Position numbers and translations under genes: made by a program
NCBI GenBank assembly: GCA_026398255.1
Contig: JAPLTG010000031.1
Location: 1-64,000, forward strand
Reading direction: 5' to 3'
Length of the DNA: 64,000 nt
From: Verrucomicrobiota bacterium
Lineage (GTDB): Bacteria > Verrucomicrobiota > Verrucomicrobiia > Chthoniobacterales > Terrimicrobiaceae
Shown: positions 1 through 6,825 of the stretch, one piece after another
Layout of the letters: each line of letters starts with the position of its first letter
Numbering within the stretch: position 1 is the first letter of the stretch
Notes under the pieces: generated by a model
Told to the model about the DNA's origin: nothing
The model's database searches: none
What the model saw: only the letters and a program-made list of their open reading frames with translations

Positions 1-2
1 CC

Positions 3-554
3 AAGCCTGTTTCGGCAGTGCCTGCTGCCCCAGGTCCTGCCAAACCTGTTTCCGTGGCTCCCACAGCGCCCGGAGTCGCGAAGCCAGTTTCCACGGCGGC
101 CCCCGCAGTTCCTGCCGCTTCGATTTCCCAAGCTGCACCCCCAATAGACCCTAAATTACAGACTGCAAAAATCAGTCTGCCTCCTGTCTCAAAGCCCGTT
201 CCGCAGGCGACTGTGAATTTGAAAGCCGCTCCGTCTCCAGGGGCTTCGGTGTCTGTGAAGCCCGGCATTTCTACCGCGCCAGCGACTCCCGGCTCCACCG
301 CGACTCAACCCAGTGTCAGTATTTCGGGTGTCAAACCCGGAGTCTCCACCGCGAAGCCTGGTGCTCCCGTATCGAAAGCCAGCGTTCTGGCTTCGAAGCC
401 CGGCTCCGATACAGCGCCTATCGCTCCGGTGTCCGTCGCAAAATCTTCGCCGATGATGGCGAGTCCTCAGGAAGCCCCGCCTGTCTTCGCCCTTGCGGCT
501 GCTGCGGTCGCTCTGGTCGCTCTTGGAGTGCAGATTTTGACCATGCTCGGGTAG
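3..554 (+). CDS. Pro/Ala/Ser-rich repeat protein with C-terminal membrane anchor (5' end outside window)
   Basis: The frame is open from the first bases and already reads the repeat unit KPVS, so the start lies upstream of the window; the GTG at 18 is probably internal. The 183 visible residues are low complexity, built from irregular copies of KPVS, KPGVS and KPGAPVS mixed with Ala/Pro runs. The last 25 or so residues are strongly hydrophobic (AAAAVALVALGVQIL) and would form one transmembrane helix ending almost at the C-terminus. This looks like a tail-anchored protein with an extended Pro-rich region that could span an envelope layer or act as a flexible linker. No enzymatic domain is visible. 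It ends 11 bases before thioredoxin and may be cotranscribed with it. Function unknown. Confidence 0.7.
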   Translation, partial: KPVSAVPAAPGPAKPVSVAPTAPGVAKPVSTAAPAVPAASISQAAPPIDPKLQTAKISLPPVSKPVPQATVNLKAAPSPGASVSVKPGISTAPATPGSTATQPSVSISGVKPGVSTAKPGAPVSKASVLASKPGSDTAPIAPVSVAKSSPMMASPQEAPPVFALAAAAVALVALGVQILTMLG

Positions 555-565
555 TTTTTTCTTTT

Positions 566-892
566 ATGGCACATCCTAATGTTACCGAACTGAACGACTC
601 GTCGTTCGCGAACTTCATCGAAAATGCCACTGGCCCCGTGCTGGTGGATTTCTGGGCTCCCTGGTGCGCTCCTTGCCGGATGCTTGGTCCGGTCGTCGAG
701 GAGGTCGCTGCTGAAAACGCGGGAAAATATCACATCGCGAAAGTGAATGTGGATGATGCTCCCGGAGTGTCGGCCCAGTTCGGCATTCGCAGCATTCCGA
801 CCCTCATGTATTTCCAAGGCGGAGCCAAAAAAGATCAGTCGATCGGAGTTTGCTCCAAGTCGGAAATCCTCTCCAAGCTCGCCGCGCTCTAA
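566..892 (+). CDS. trxA: Thioredoxin
   Basis: A 108-residue protein of exactly thioredoxin length, a cytoplasmic disulfide reductase normally recharged by thioredoxin reductase. The redox site reads WCAPC at residues 33-37, within FWAPWCAPCRML; the usual glycine between the cysteines is replaced by alanine, a variant known in some bacterial thioredoxins. The conserved cis-proline is visible in RSIPTLMYF, and the segment VLVDFWAPW matches the central strand before the active site. There is no signal peptide, so it acts in the cytoplasm. It starts 11 bases after the Pro-rich gene and is convergent with the corA-like gene. Family assignment is secure; the symbol trxA is by family. Confidence 0.93.
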   Translation: MAHPNVTELNDSSFANFIENATGPVLVDFWAPWCAPCRMLGPVVEEVAAENAGKYHIAKVNVDDAPGVSAQFGIRSIPTLMYFQGGAKKDQSIGVCSKSEILSKLAAL

Positions 893-946
893 ATCGGGCT
901 CGACCTTCGGCTGCTGCAGCCGGACAGCAAACGCCGCCGGTTCAGG

Positions 947-1941
947 TTACCATTTCCTGGACCGCGAGAACCAGATGATGCCGACCGACACGAGGATCGC
1001 CAGTGCATTCACCATCATGAACGGCCAAAGTTGACCCTCTGTCGGCATGGGGAGTGCCACATTCATCGAGAAAATTCCGACCACCAGATTGGCCATCATG
1101 ACGTCCAGATGGTGAATTTTTTGATGAGGGTGTTGAGGTTGTGGCTCACGATGGAGGCTCGGGCGTCCATGAGACCTGCCACAACCTGCGAGTAGATTTC
1201 CGAGCGGCGAAGGCACTGCTGGTTTTCGATGATGATGTCTTCCAAGATACCGAGCTGCTCGTGGTCGAAGCCAAGTCGCTCGGCGTAGCTTTTCATTTTA
1301 TCAAAAAGAGCGCTGTTGGAATTGATCGCGTTCAGGATGTAAACAAGGCTCTTCTCGAGAGCGAACATGTTGAGGAGGTAGCGGGTCTCCATCGAGGTGA
1401 TGATTCTCCTCTCGAGCGAGTCGGAGAGCATGTTGATGGCCTTCAAGTGACCTTCGAAATGGCTGATGCTCTGGTAGAGAAGTCGTAGGATCACATCCTG
1501 GACTGAAAAAATCCGAAGCGGTGCGCGCCCCTCGAAAAGCGGCGCGTCATCCGGCATCACGACCACGATGTGGTCCTCGTAAAGGAACACGCCGGTGGAG
1601 GTCATCTTCAAAAGAAAATTATCGTCCGCAGAGAAGCTTTTCGGGCGTTTGAAAATCAGCGCGGCGTGGTCGGCCTCAAATTCAAGTCGGGAGAGTTCGT
1701 CGGGGTCCAGCGAGGAGTGGAGCGTGTGATAGTCGATGTTGTAATACTCCATCAAGTCCGCCTCGTCCTCGATGGTGGGGGAGTTGAAGACGATGATTTG
1801 GGCCTCGGCGGGTTCGCAGCGAACGACCGTGCCAGCCTCCTCGGCCACGCGGTAATACGAGCGCACCCCGCCGGAGCGCGGCTCCGGAGCCGTTGCGGAG
1901 GACGGGTGGTCGGCCGCATGCAAGTCGGGCATCGTGGACAT
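947..1941 (-). pseudogene. corA: CorA-family Mg2+/divalent cation channel, frameshifted before TM1
   Basis: The reading frame from the ATG at 1941 encodes 281 residues of a CorA-type soluble domain (acidic N-terminus, long coiled-coil helices ending in NLNTLIKKFTI) and stops at 1096-1098, exactly where the first transmembrane helix should begin. The missing part continues in another frame to 947: MMANLVVGIFSMNV, then PMPTEGQLWPFM and a second helix ending SRSRKW. The canonical GMN signature of CorA channels appears as SMN. The total span (995 nt) is one base short of whole codons, so a single-base deletion between about 1093 and 1122 (which includes a run of six T/A) explains the break. It may be a genuine pseudogene or a sequence error; the rest of the protein shows no decay, which favours a recent event or an error. 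Confidence 0.8.
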
Positions 1942-2056
1942 TGAACCAAGACTCTCCCGAATTCACGAAGGGCGTCGATCCGTTTTTTTGTGAGCCTGTC
2001 ATTCTGTGTTGGAATTTCGGATTCCCCAAAAAAACTCGGAGGGTTAGGATTTCGAC

Positions 2057-3148
2057 ATGAGCAAGATTCGTTTCCGGATCATCCCCCCGGTAGACCGGCC
2101 CGAGGCCAAAGTTTTCATCACGGGTAGCCATCGCGATCTCGGCAGTTGGGATTCCGCAAAAGCCATGCCGTTGGAATTTGACGGGGTGTTCCACAATGGT
2201 TCCATCGAGGCGGATACCGGATCGCATGTGGAATACAAAATCACCCGAGGCTCCTGGGAGAGTGAGGCCGTGGAAGCCTTCGGTCATGTTCCCGCCAACA
2301 GCCGCCATGAGATTTGGCTCGATGCCACGCTCCAACACACGGTGGCTGACTGGAAGGATCGTTATTGCGGGCGGTTGACGCGCGAGCGTTTGCACTCCCG
2401 CATTCTAGCCGGGGAGCGCGAACTTCTCATCTGGCTCCCGCCAGGCTACGGCGCTCAGACGGAAACCCGCTTCCCGGTGATCTTCCTGCACGACGGCTCG
2501 AATGTTTTCGATCCCCTCGGGAGTGTTGTCTCGGGAGTGGACTGGGCTGCGGACGAATGGGCGGCGCTCCTGGCACGGCGTTCGGTGATTCCTGAAACGA
2601 TCGTCGTGGGTGTTTGTCACCCCGAGGGCTACTCGGATGACAATCTCACGATGCGCGATTTCGAGCTGTCGCCGGAATTCGGTGGAGCTGCCTATGCCCA
2701 GTTCCTCGTTTCCGAACTCGTCCCGCACATGGACCAGCATTACCGCACCATCGCCAAACGCTCGGCTCGCACTCTGGGCGGAGCGGGGCTTGGAGCGCTG
2801 AATGCCTTCCGCACAGCCCTCGCGCATCCCGGTGTCTTTCGGAATTTCCTCTGCCTTTCCACTTCTTTCGAGGATATGTCGCAATCGTTGCCGCGAGATT
2901 CCGCCTTGCTTCAAGCGCTCGAAGCCGAGCCAGCTTTGGACAAGGAGATCCGGATGTATTTCGACCATGGCGACCAGGGGTTGGACGAATGCTACCGGGG
3001 ATATCATGACCTCCTTGGCGAACATCTCCGCGCCAAGGGTTGGAAGGATGGAAAAGAATTCACCATCCGCGAGATCCCCGGCGGTTCGCACAGTGAAATC
3101 TCGTGGCGCGCGAGATTCGGGGAAGCCCTGAAATTTCTAGCGAGCTAG
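2057..3148 (+). CDS. CBM20-esterase-like fusion protein lacking the catalytic serine
   Basis: A 363-residue two-domain protein. Residues 1-100 resemble a CBM20 starch-binding domain (VFITGSHRDLGSWD is the typical strand-turn). Residues 105-363 resemble the esterase D / enterochelin-esterase alpha/beta hydrolases: LLIWLPPGY, FLHDGSNVFDP (oxyanion region), DQHYRT, then the nucleophile elbow, and GGSHSEISWRARF carrying the catalytic-histidine position. The elbow should read G-x-S-x-G; here it reads GGAGLGAL (residues 241-248), with glycine at the serine position. The protein is therefore probably not a serine hydrolase and may be a binding or regulatory protein for alpha-glucan. No signal peptide is visible. 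Its stop overlaps the stop of the convergent gene at 3145. The gene glgB lies 4-7 kb away in the same window. Confidence 0.75.
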   Translation: MSKIRFRIIPPVDRPEAKVFITGSHRDLGSWDSAKAMPLEFDGVFHNGSIEADTGSHVEYKITRGSWESEAVEAFGHVPANSRHEIWLDATLQHTVADWKDRYCGRLTRERLHSRILAGERELLIWLPPGYGAQTETRFPVIFLHDGSNVFDPLGSVVSGVDWAADEWAALLARRSVIPETIVVGVCHPEGYSDDNLTMRDFELSPEFGGAAYAQFLVSELVPHMDQHYRTIAKRSARTLGGAGLGALNAFRTALAHPGVFRNFLCLSTSFEDMSQSLPRDSALLQALEAEPALDKEIRMYFDHGDQGLDECYRGYHDLLGEHLRAKGWKDGKEFTIREIPGGSHSEISWRARFGEALKFLAS

Positions 3149-3672
3149 ATTTCCTTGTAGTGCAGGCTCAGCACTCGATGGGAGCTCCCGGTTTTTTCCG
3201 AGGTGAATAAAAACAGCCGCAGGCACATGTAGCCCTGGGTCCATTGGTAACCAATGAGCGTATGGAGAATGTCGGAATCAGGGTCGCGGTTTTTCTCGCG
3301 CACAATAATTCGGCCAGGGCCGTATTTTAAATCCACATTGCGTCGGACATCATCGAAGTAGAGGTCGTATTTGTTGGAGTCCCACGAGGGGTCGCCGTAT
3401 TGGAGTTCGATTTCGTTGAGGGAATCGTTCGAGAAATAAAACAGTGTTCGCTGAAGGGATTTCTGGGGGATGCCCTCCGCGGCCAAGACATGGCGGTTCT
3501 GGACGGTTTTGCGTTCGATGACACGGGCCTTGCTGCCGACGATGCTTTTTTCGACCCGTGCTTCGGATTCGCCCCATTGGAAATTAAAGGGAACCTTCAT
3601 CTGCGCGGCATCGACGGCTGGGGCGAAATATCCCAGGACCAACGACAGCACAAACGCTCGAAAAACTCTCAT
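3145..3672 (-). CDS. Small secreted protein, unknown family
   Basis: A 175-residue protein beginning with a typical Sec signal peptide (MRVFRAFVLSLVLGYFAPAVDA, cleavage likely after VDA). The mature part starts MKVPFNFQWGESEARVEKS and is rich in charged and aromatic residues, with a mostly beta-like alternation (FYFSNDSLNEIELQYGD, YDLYFDDVRRNVDLKYG). I do not recognise a family. The opening FQWGESEARVEK recalls small periplasmic proteins that begin with a 'W.s..e.v...' helix, but this is not diagnostic. It is convergent with the esterase-like gene, the two stop codons sharing the sequence ctag, and lies downstream of the lipocalin gene on the same strand. Confidence 0.65.
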   Translation of the reverse strand: MRVFRAFVLSLVLGYFAPAVDAAQMKVPFNFQWGESEARVEKSIVGSKARVIERKTVQNRHVLAAEGIPQKSLQRTLFYFSNDSLNEIELQYGDPSWDSNKYDLYFDDVRRNVDLKYGPGRIIVREKNRDPDSDILHTLIGYQWTQGYMCLRLFLFTSEKTGSSHRVLSLHYKEI

Positions 3673-3732
3673 CTGTGACCAATCTCCAAGTTCGCCGCGC
3701 CGCCGTCAACCATCGCGTCGGGGGTGGACCAT

Positions 3733-4266
3733 TTAAGGTTTTTTGGCTGCGGGCTGGGGGACTTTGACGATTCGAGAAATATCGTAGCCTTGCGCCTTTG
3801 CTGCCTGCAGGGCTCGTGCGTAGTCGGATTCCGACATCTCCGGCGAGCGGCTCATGATCCAGATCAAGTCTCGGTTCGGATAACCGATCGTGGTGAAGCG
3901 ATAATCCGGCGAGAGGTCGATCACGAGAAAGGGGGCTTCGAATGGCCAGAGGAATTGCACGCGCCATTCCGCGTTGGTTTTGGCGTTCACCACACGGGCG
4001 ACGGCCTTCATTTCCTTTCGAGGAGCCTCGAGGGATTTTTTGTGGAACGCGTAGGTGATATCGATTTTTCCATCGGGCCGGAGTTTGTAGATGTCCATCG
4101 TGCCGACATTGTTCTTTTCGACAAACCACGGGATCGTGCCGATGACATACCAGTCTCCCATGAAGCGCTGGAGGTCGAGATGATCGACGGTGCGGAGAGG
4201 CGGGAGCTTCGGTGTGGTGGAACAAGCGGCTAAAGCGAGGGTGGCGAGAAGGAGCACGGTTTTCAT
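3733..4266 (-). CDS. blc: Bacterial lipocalin (Blc family), outer-membrane lipoprotein
   Basis: A 177-residue lipoprotein. The ATG at 4266 is preferred over the upstream frame extension because it starts a lipoprotein signal (MKTVLLLATLALAAC with lipobox L-A-A-C) and is preceded by AGGAAA seven bases upstream. The mature protein has the lipocalin fingerprint GDWYVIGTIPWF near its N-terminus, followed by YAFHKKS and the C-terminal region DLIWIMSRSPEMSE typical of Blc (YxWILSRxP). Bacterial lipocalins bind fatty acids or lysophospholipids at the outer membrane. It is divergent from sbtA, with 50 bases between the two starts that must hold both promoters. Family assignment strong, ligand unknown. 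Confidence 0.9.
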   Translation of the reverse strand: MKTVLLLATLALAACSTTPKLPPLRTVDHLDLQRFMGDWYVIGTIPWFVEKNNVGTMDIYKLRPDGKIDITYAFHKKSLEAPRKEMKAVARVVNAKTNAEWRVQFLWPFEAPFLVIDLSPDYRFTTIGYPNRDLIWIMSRSPEMSESDYARALQAAKAQGYDISRIVKVPQPAAKKP

Positions 4267-4316
4267 AGAGTTTCCTGCTTCACAAACAAAGCAGACTGAC
4301 TCATTTTGCGCCGCGC

Positions 4317-5279
4317 ATGAGTCCTTGGGAATACCTATTACAACCCGCAATTTTGTTTTTCCTGCTGGGAGTGGTAGCTGCGTTGGTGAAGTCCGATTTG
4401 GAAATTCCCGGCTCGGTTTTGAAAATCCTGTCGCTCTATTTGCTTTTCGCGCTTGGTTTGAAGGGTGGGTGGGAACTTCAAAAAGTCACTGATCCCATGG
4501 CGGTGGCGGCTCCCTTGCTGGCATCCACGATAGCGGCATTTCTGATTCCGCTGATAATCTACCCAATTCTTCGGAGGAAATTCGATGCCCCCGATGCGGC
4601 GGCTCTTGCGGCAACCTACGGGTCGGTGAGCGCGGTGACATTCATTACGGCGGCTTCTTACCTCGGTGCACGCCAGATAGAATTCGGTGGCTACATGGTT
4701 GCAGCTCTTGTTCTGATGGAAAGCCCGGCCATTCTCATCGGCTTGATTTTCGCCCGACGGAAAAGTGCTTCCGGCCAAATCGGCGGACCGAGCTGGCAGA
4801 GTCTTATTCATGAATGCTTCGCCAACAAATCGGTGCTGGTTCTCCTGGGAAGCCTTCTAGTCGGTATGGTTACGCCAGCTTCCGGGCAAAAGGCACTGCA
4901 CCCGTTTGCCGTCGAGATGTTCCCCGGCATGCTGTGTTTTTTCCTGATGGATCTCGGCCTTGTCGCCACTCGCCGGATCGCGGATCTAAAAGGGCGGCGC
5001 GTTTTTTCGATTCTTTTTGGGATTCTCTTTCCGCTCGTCGCTGGCTCCGCCGCGATTTTTGTCGCCCGCGCCCTATCGATGGGGGAGGGGGATGCCTTGC
5101 TGTTCACGATACTCTGCGCCAGCGGGTCCTACATCGCCGTTCCTGCGGCCTTCCGAGCTGCCGTGCCGGAGGCGAACCCCGGCATTTATGTGGCTCTCGC
5201 GCTTGGGGTGACTTTTCCTTTCAATCTTCTGGTGGGTATTCCGCTGGCCTACTCTTGCGTTCACTCTCTTTGGAATTAA
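4317..5279 (+). CDS. sbtA: SbtA-type sodium-dependent bicarbonate transporter
   Basis: A 320-residue, highly hydrophobic protein with about ten transmembrane segments and an inverted-repeat architecture. Family-typical segments include FALGLKGG, DAAALAATYGSVSAVTF, MESPAI (near residue 140) and ASGSYIAVPAA in the second half. In cyanobacteria SbtA is a high-affinity Na+/HCO3- symporter controlled by the PII-like protein SbtB; no sbtB-like gene follows here. The gene ends 13 bases before fabD, and bicarbonate supply to acetyl-CoA carboxylase would be a plausible link to fatty acid synthesis, but that is inference. The start was chosen as the first ATG giving the N-terminal helix; no clear Shine-Dalgarno is present. 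Confidence 0.85.
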   Translation: MSPWEYLLQPAILFFLLGVVAALVKSDLEIPGSVLKILSLYLLFALGLKGGWELQKVTDPMAVAAPLLASTIAAFLIPLIIYPILRRKFDAPDAAALAATYGSVSAVTFITAASYLGARQIEFGGYMVAALVLMESPAILIGLIFARRKSASGQIGGPSWQSLIHECFANKSVLVLLGSLLVGMVTPASGQKALHPFAVEMFPGMLCFFLMDLGLVATRRIADLKGRRVFSILFGILFPLVAGSAAIFVARALSMGEGDALLFTILCASGSYIAVPAAFRAAVPEANPGIYVALALGVTFPFNLLVGIPLAYSCVHSLWN

Positions 5280-5292
5280 CCACGACTCGATC

Positions 5293-6225
5293 ATGAAAAA
5301 AACCGCACTTCTCTTCTCCGGCCAAGGTGCCCAGTCCGTCGGCATGGGCAAAGACCTCGCTGCCGAGTTCCCCGCCGCTGCCGCGCTTTTTGAAAAAGCC
5401 GACTCGATCCTCGGATATCCGCTCAGCCGGATCGCCTTCGAGGGGCCGAGCGAGGAGTTGACCAAAACCTCGGTGTGCCAGCCCGCGTTGTATGTTCACG
5501 GACTCGCCTGCCTCGCGGTGCTGAAGGAAAAGTTCCCCGCGCTCGAATTCCACGCCGCCGCCGGTCTTTCGCTGGGTGAATTCACCGCCCACGCCGCTGC
5601 GGGAACTTTTGATTTTGAAACCGGACTTCGCCTCGTGGACAAACGCGCCCGCGCGATGCAGGAGGCCTGCGAGGCTTCTACCGGCGGGATGGCCGCCATC
5701 ATCGGCGGGGAGGAGGACCGCGTGCGCGAACTCGCCGCCGCCGCCGATGTCGATGTCGCCAACATCAACGCGCCGGGCCAAATCGTGCTCTCAGGCGAGG
5801 CTTCGAAAATCATCATGGCCGTTTCTCTCGCGAAGGAATACAGCGCCCGCAAGGCCGTGGAACTTACCGTCGCCGGGGCTTTTCACTCCCGCTTGATGGA
5901 GCCCGCCTACCAATCGCTCTCCATCGCTTTGGCCGAAACCCAAATGCTCGCGCCTCGGGTGCCGGTCGTTTGCAATGTCGATGCCATCGAGGTGCGCGAT
6001 CCCCAAACAATTCGCCGCACGCTGGCCGATCAAGTCACCGGCAGCGTGTGCTGGTCGCAGAGCGTGGAGTATTTGATCGACCGACTCCACATCGAGCAAT
6101 TCATCGAACTCGGGCCCGGCGGCGTCATCGCCGGTCTCGTCGGCCGCATCCGCAAAGGAACGCCGATCACCTCGGTCTCGAATGTTGCCACGCTTGAAGA
6201 GGCGGTGGCGTTTCTCTCGGCCTGA
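5293..6225 (+). CDS. fabD: Malonyl-CoA:ACP transacylase
   Basis: A 310-residue cytoplasmic enzyme that loads malonyl groups onto acyl carrier protein for fatty acid elongation. The N-terminus reads LLFSGQGAQSVGMGKDL, and the nucleophile elbow GLSLGE (about residues 96-101) carries the catalytic serine. The FHSRLM segment supplies the catalytic histidine, and the C-terminal ELGPGGVIAGLVGRI is typical. Length matches the family. It lies 13 bases behind sbtA and is not accompanied by fabH, fabG or acpP as in many genomes. Function is secure. Confidence 0.95.
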   Translation: MKKTALLFSGQGAQSVGMGKDLAAEFPAAAALFEKADSILGYPLSRIAFEGPSEELTKTSVCQPALYVHGLACLAVLKEKFPALEFHAAAGLSLGEFTAHAAAGTFDFETGLRLVDKRARAMQEACEASTGGMAAIIGGEEDRVRELAAAADVDVANINAPGQIVLSGEASKIIMAVSLAKEYSARKAVELTVAGAFHSRLMEPAYQSLSIALAETQMLAPRVPVVCNVDAIEVRDPQTIRRTLADQVTGSVCWSQSVEYLIDRLHIEQFIELGPGGVIAGLVGRIRKGTPITSVSNVATLEEAVAFLSA

Positions 6226-6255
6226 TTTTGGCAAGGCAGAGTTCGGCTGGTCTGT

Positions 6256-6486
6256 CTATTTGCTTGCCGTGGCGAGACGCTCTGCAATCCAGACTTTAAT
6301 GAGGGATTGTCGGGGCACGCCAAGACGATCCGCTTCGAAGTCCAACCGCGAAATCATCCAAGAGGGGAAATCAACATTGACTCGTTTGGCTTGATGCCCC
6401 GGCCGAACGGCCTTGGCCAAGTCCAGATAAGGGAGAATGTCTTCCTCTCCTTTGTCGAAAATTTCATCCAGTTGTTCAGCCGTCAT
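6256..6486 (-). CDS. brnA: BrnA-like antitoxin (ribbon-helix-helix)
   Basis: A 76-residue protein with an acidic N-terminal segment (LDEIFDKGEEDILPYLDL) that would wrap the toxin, and a C-terminal ribbon-helix-helix DNA-binding region (KRVNVDFPSWMISRLDFEADRLG, then VPRQSLIKVWIAERL). It overlaps the upstream toxin gene by 11 bases in the order toxin then antitoxin, which is the usual brnT-brnA arrangement. BrnA neutralises BrnT and represses the operon together with it. Assignment rests on order, size and motif rather than a full-length match. Confidence 0.8.
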   Translation of the reverse strand: MTAEQLDEIFDKGEEDILPYLDLAKAVRPGHQAKRVNVDFPSWMISRLDFEADRLGVPRQSLIKVWIAERLATASK

Positions 6487-6736
6487 AGTAAGTTTTCTCC
6501 TCGTTTTTTCGGGCTCTTCTTACCGATATAAGTCTAATCGCTGTCCCTCGCATCGTATAAAAAGCAACCCAAACCTTTTCTTCTTTCAGGGCAATAAGAG
6601 CGTTGCGATCTTCCGTGTCGCTTTGAGCTGGTAAGTTGATTCGGTCCTCGTCGAGCCAAAGCGATTGAGCTTCGTCGAAGTCAATGCCGTGCTTCTCTTT
6701 GTTGGCCTGGCTTTTGTTTGGATCATACTCAAACAC
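6476..6736 (-). CDS. brnT: BrnT-family ribonuclease toxin
   Basis: An 86-residue protein with the BrnT pattern: FEYDPNKSQANKEKHGIDFDEA at the N-terminus (F-[EWD]-x-D-x-x-K-x-x-N-x-x-KHG), then RGTAIRLISVRRARKNEEKTYY at the C-terminus (R-I-I-S-x-R-x-A). BrnT is a type II toxin that folds like RelE and cleaves RNA. It is the first gene of the pair and its stop overlaps the antitoxin start. The pair and its upstream region are visibly more A+T-rich than the flanking fabD and glgB genes, as expected for a mobile accessory module. Confidence 0.85.
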   Translation of the reverse strand: MFEYDPNKSQANKEKHGIDFDEAQSLWLDEDRINLPAQSDTEDRNALIALKEEKVWVAFYTMRGTAIRLISVRRARKNEEKTYYDG

Positions 6737-6742
6737 GATGAG

Positions 6743-6778
6743 GTATAAAAAATATACAGCTCATATGGAGCGACTCAA
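6743..6778 (-). promoter_or_regulatory. Candidate brnTA promoter and overlapping palindromic operator
   Basis: Read on the minus strand, TTGAGT (6773-6778) and TATATT (6751-6756) are separated by 16 bases and lie just upstream of the brnT ATG at 6736. A perfect inverted repeat, GTATA-AAAAA-TATAC, occupies 6743-6757 and overlaps the -10 element. Its position fits an operator for autorepression by the BrnA ribbon-helix-helix protein, as known for other brnTA operons. Not experimentally shown here. Confidence 0.5.
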
Positions 6779-6825
6779 GGGGTTTTTCCTAGAATTGTCA
6801 GACGCCCGTCATGTTCGCTCCCGCG

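Noticed and set aside
908-922. CGGCTG-ctg-CAGCCG hairpin after trxA as terminator
   Set aside because: No T-run follows; loop of three; could be chance in high-GC sequence.
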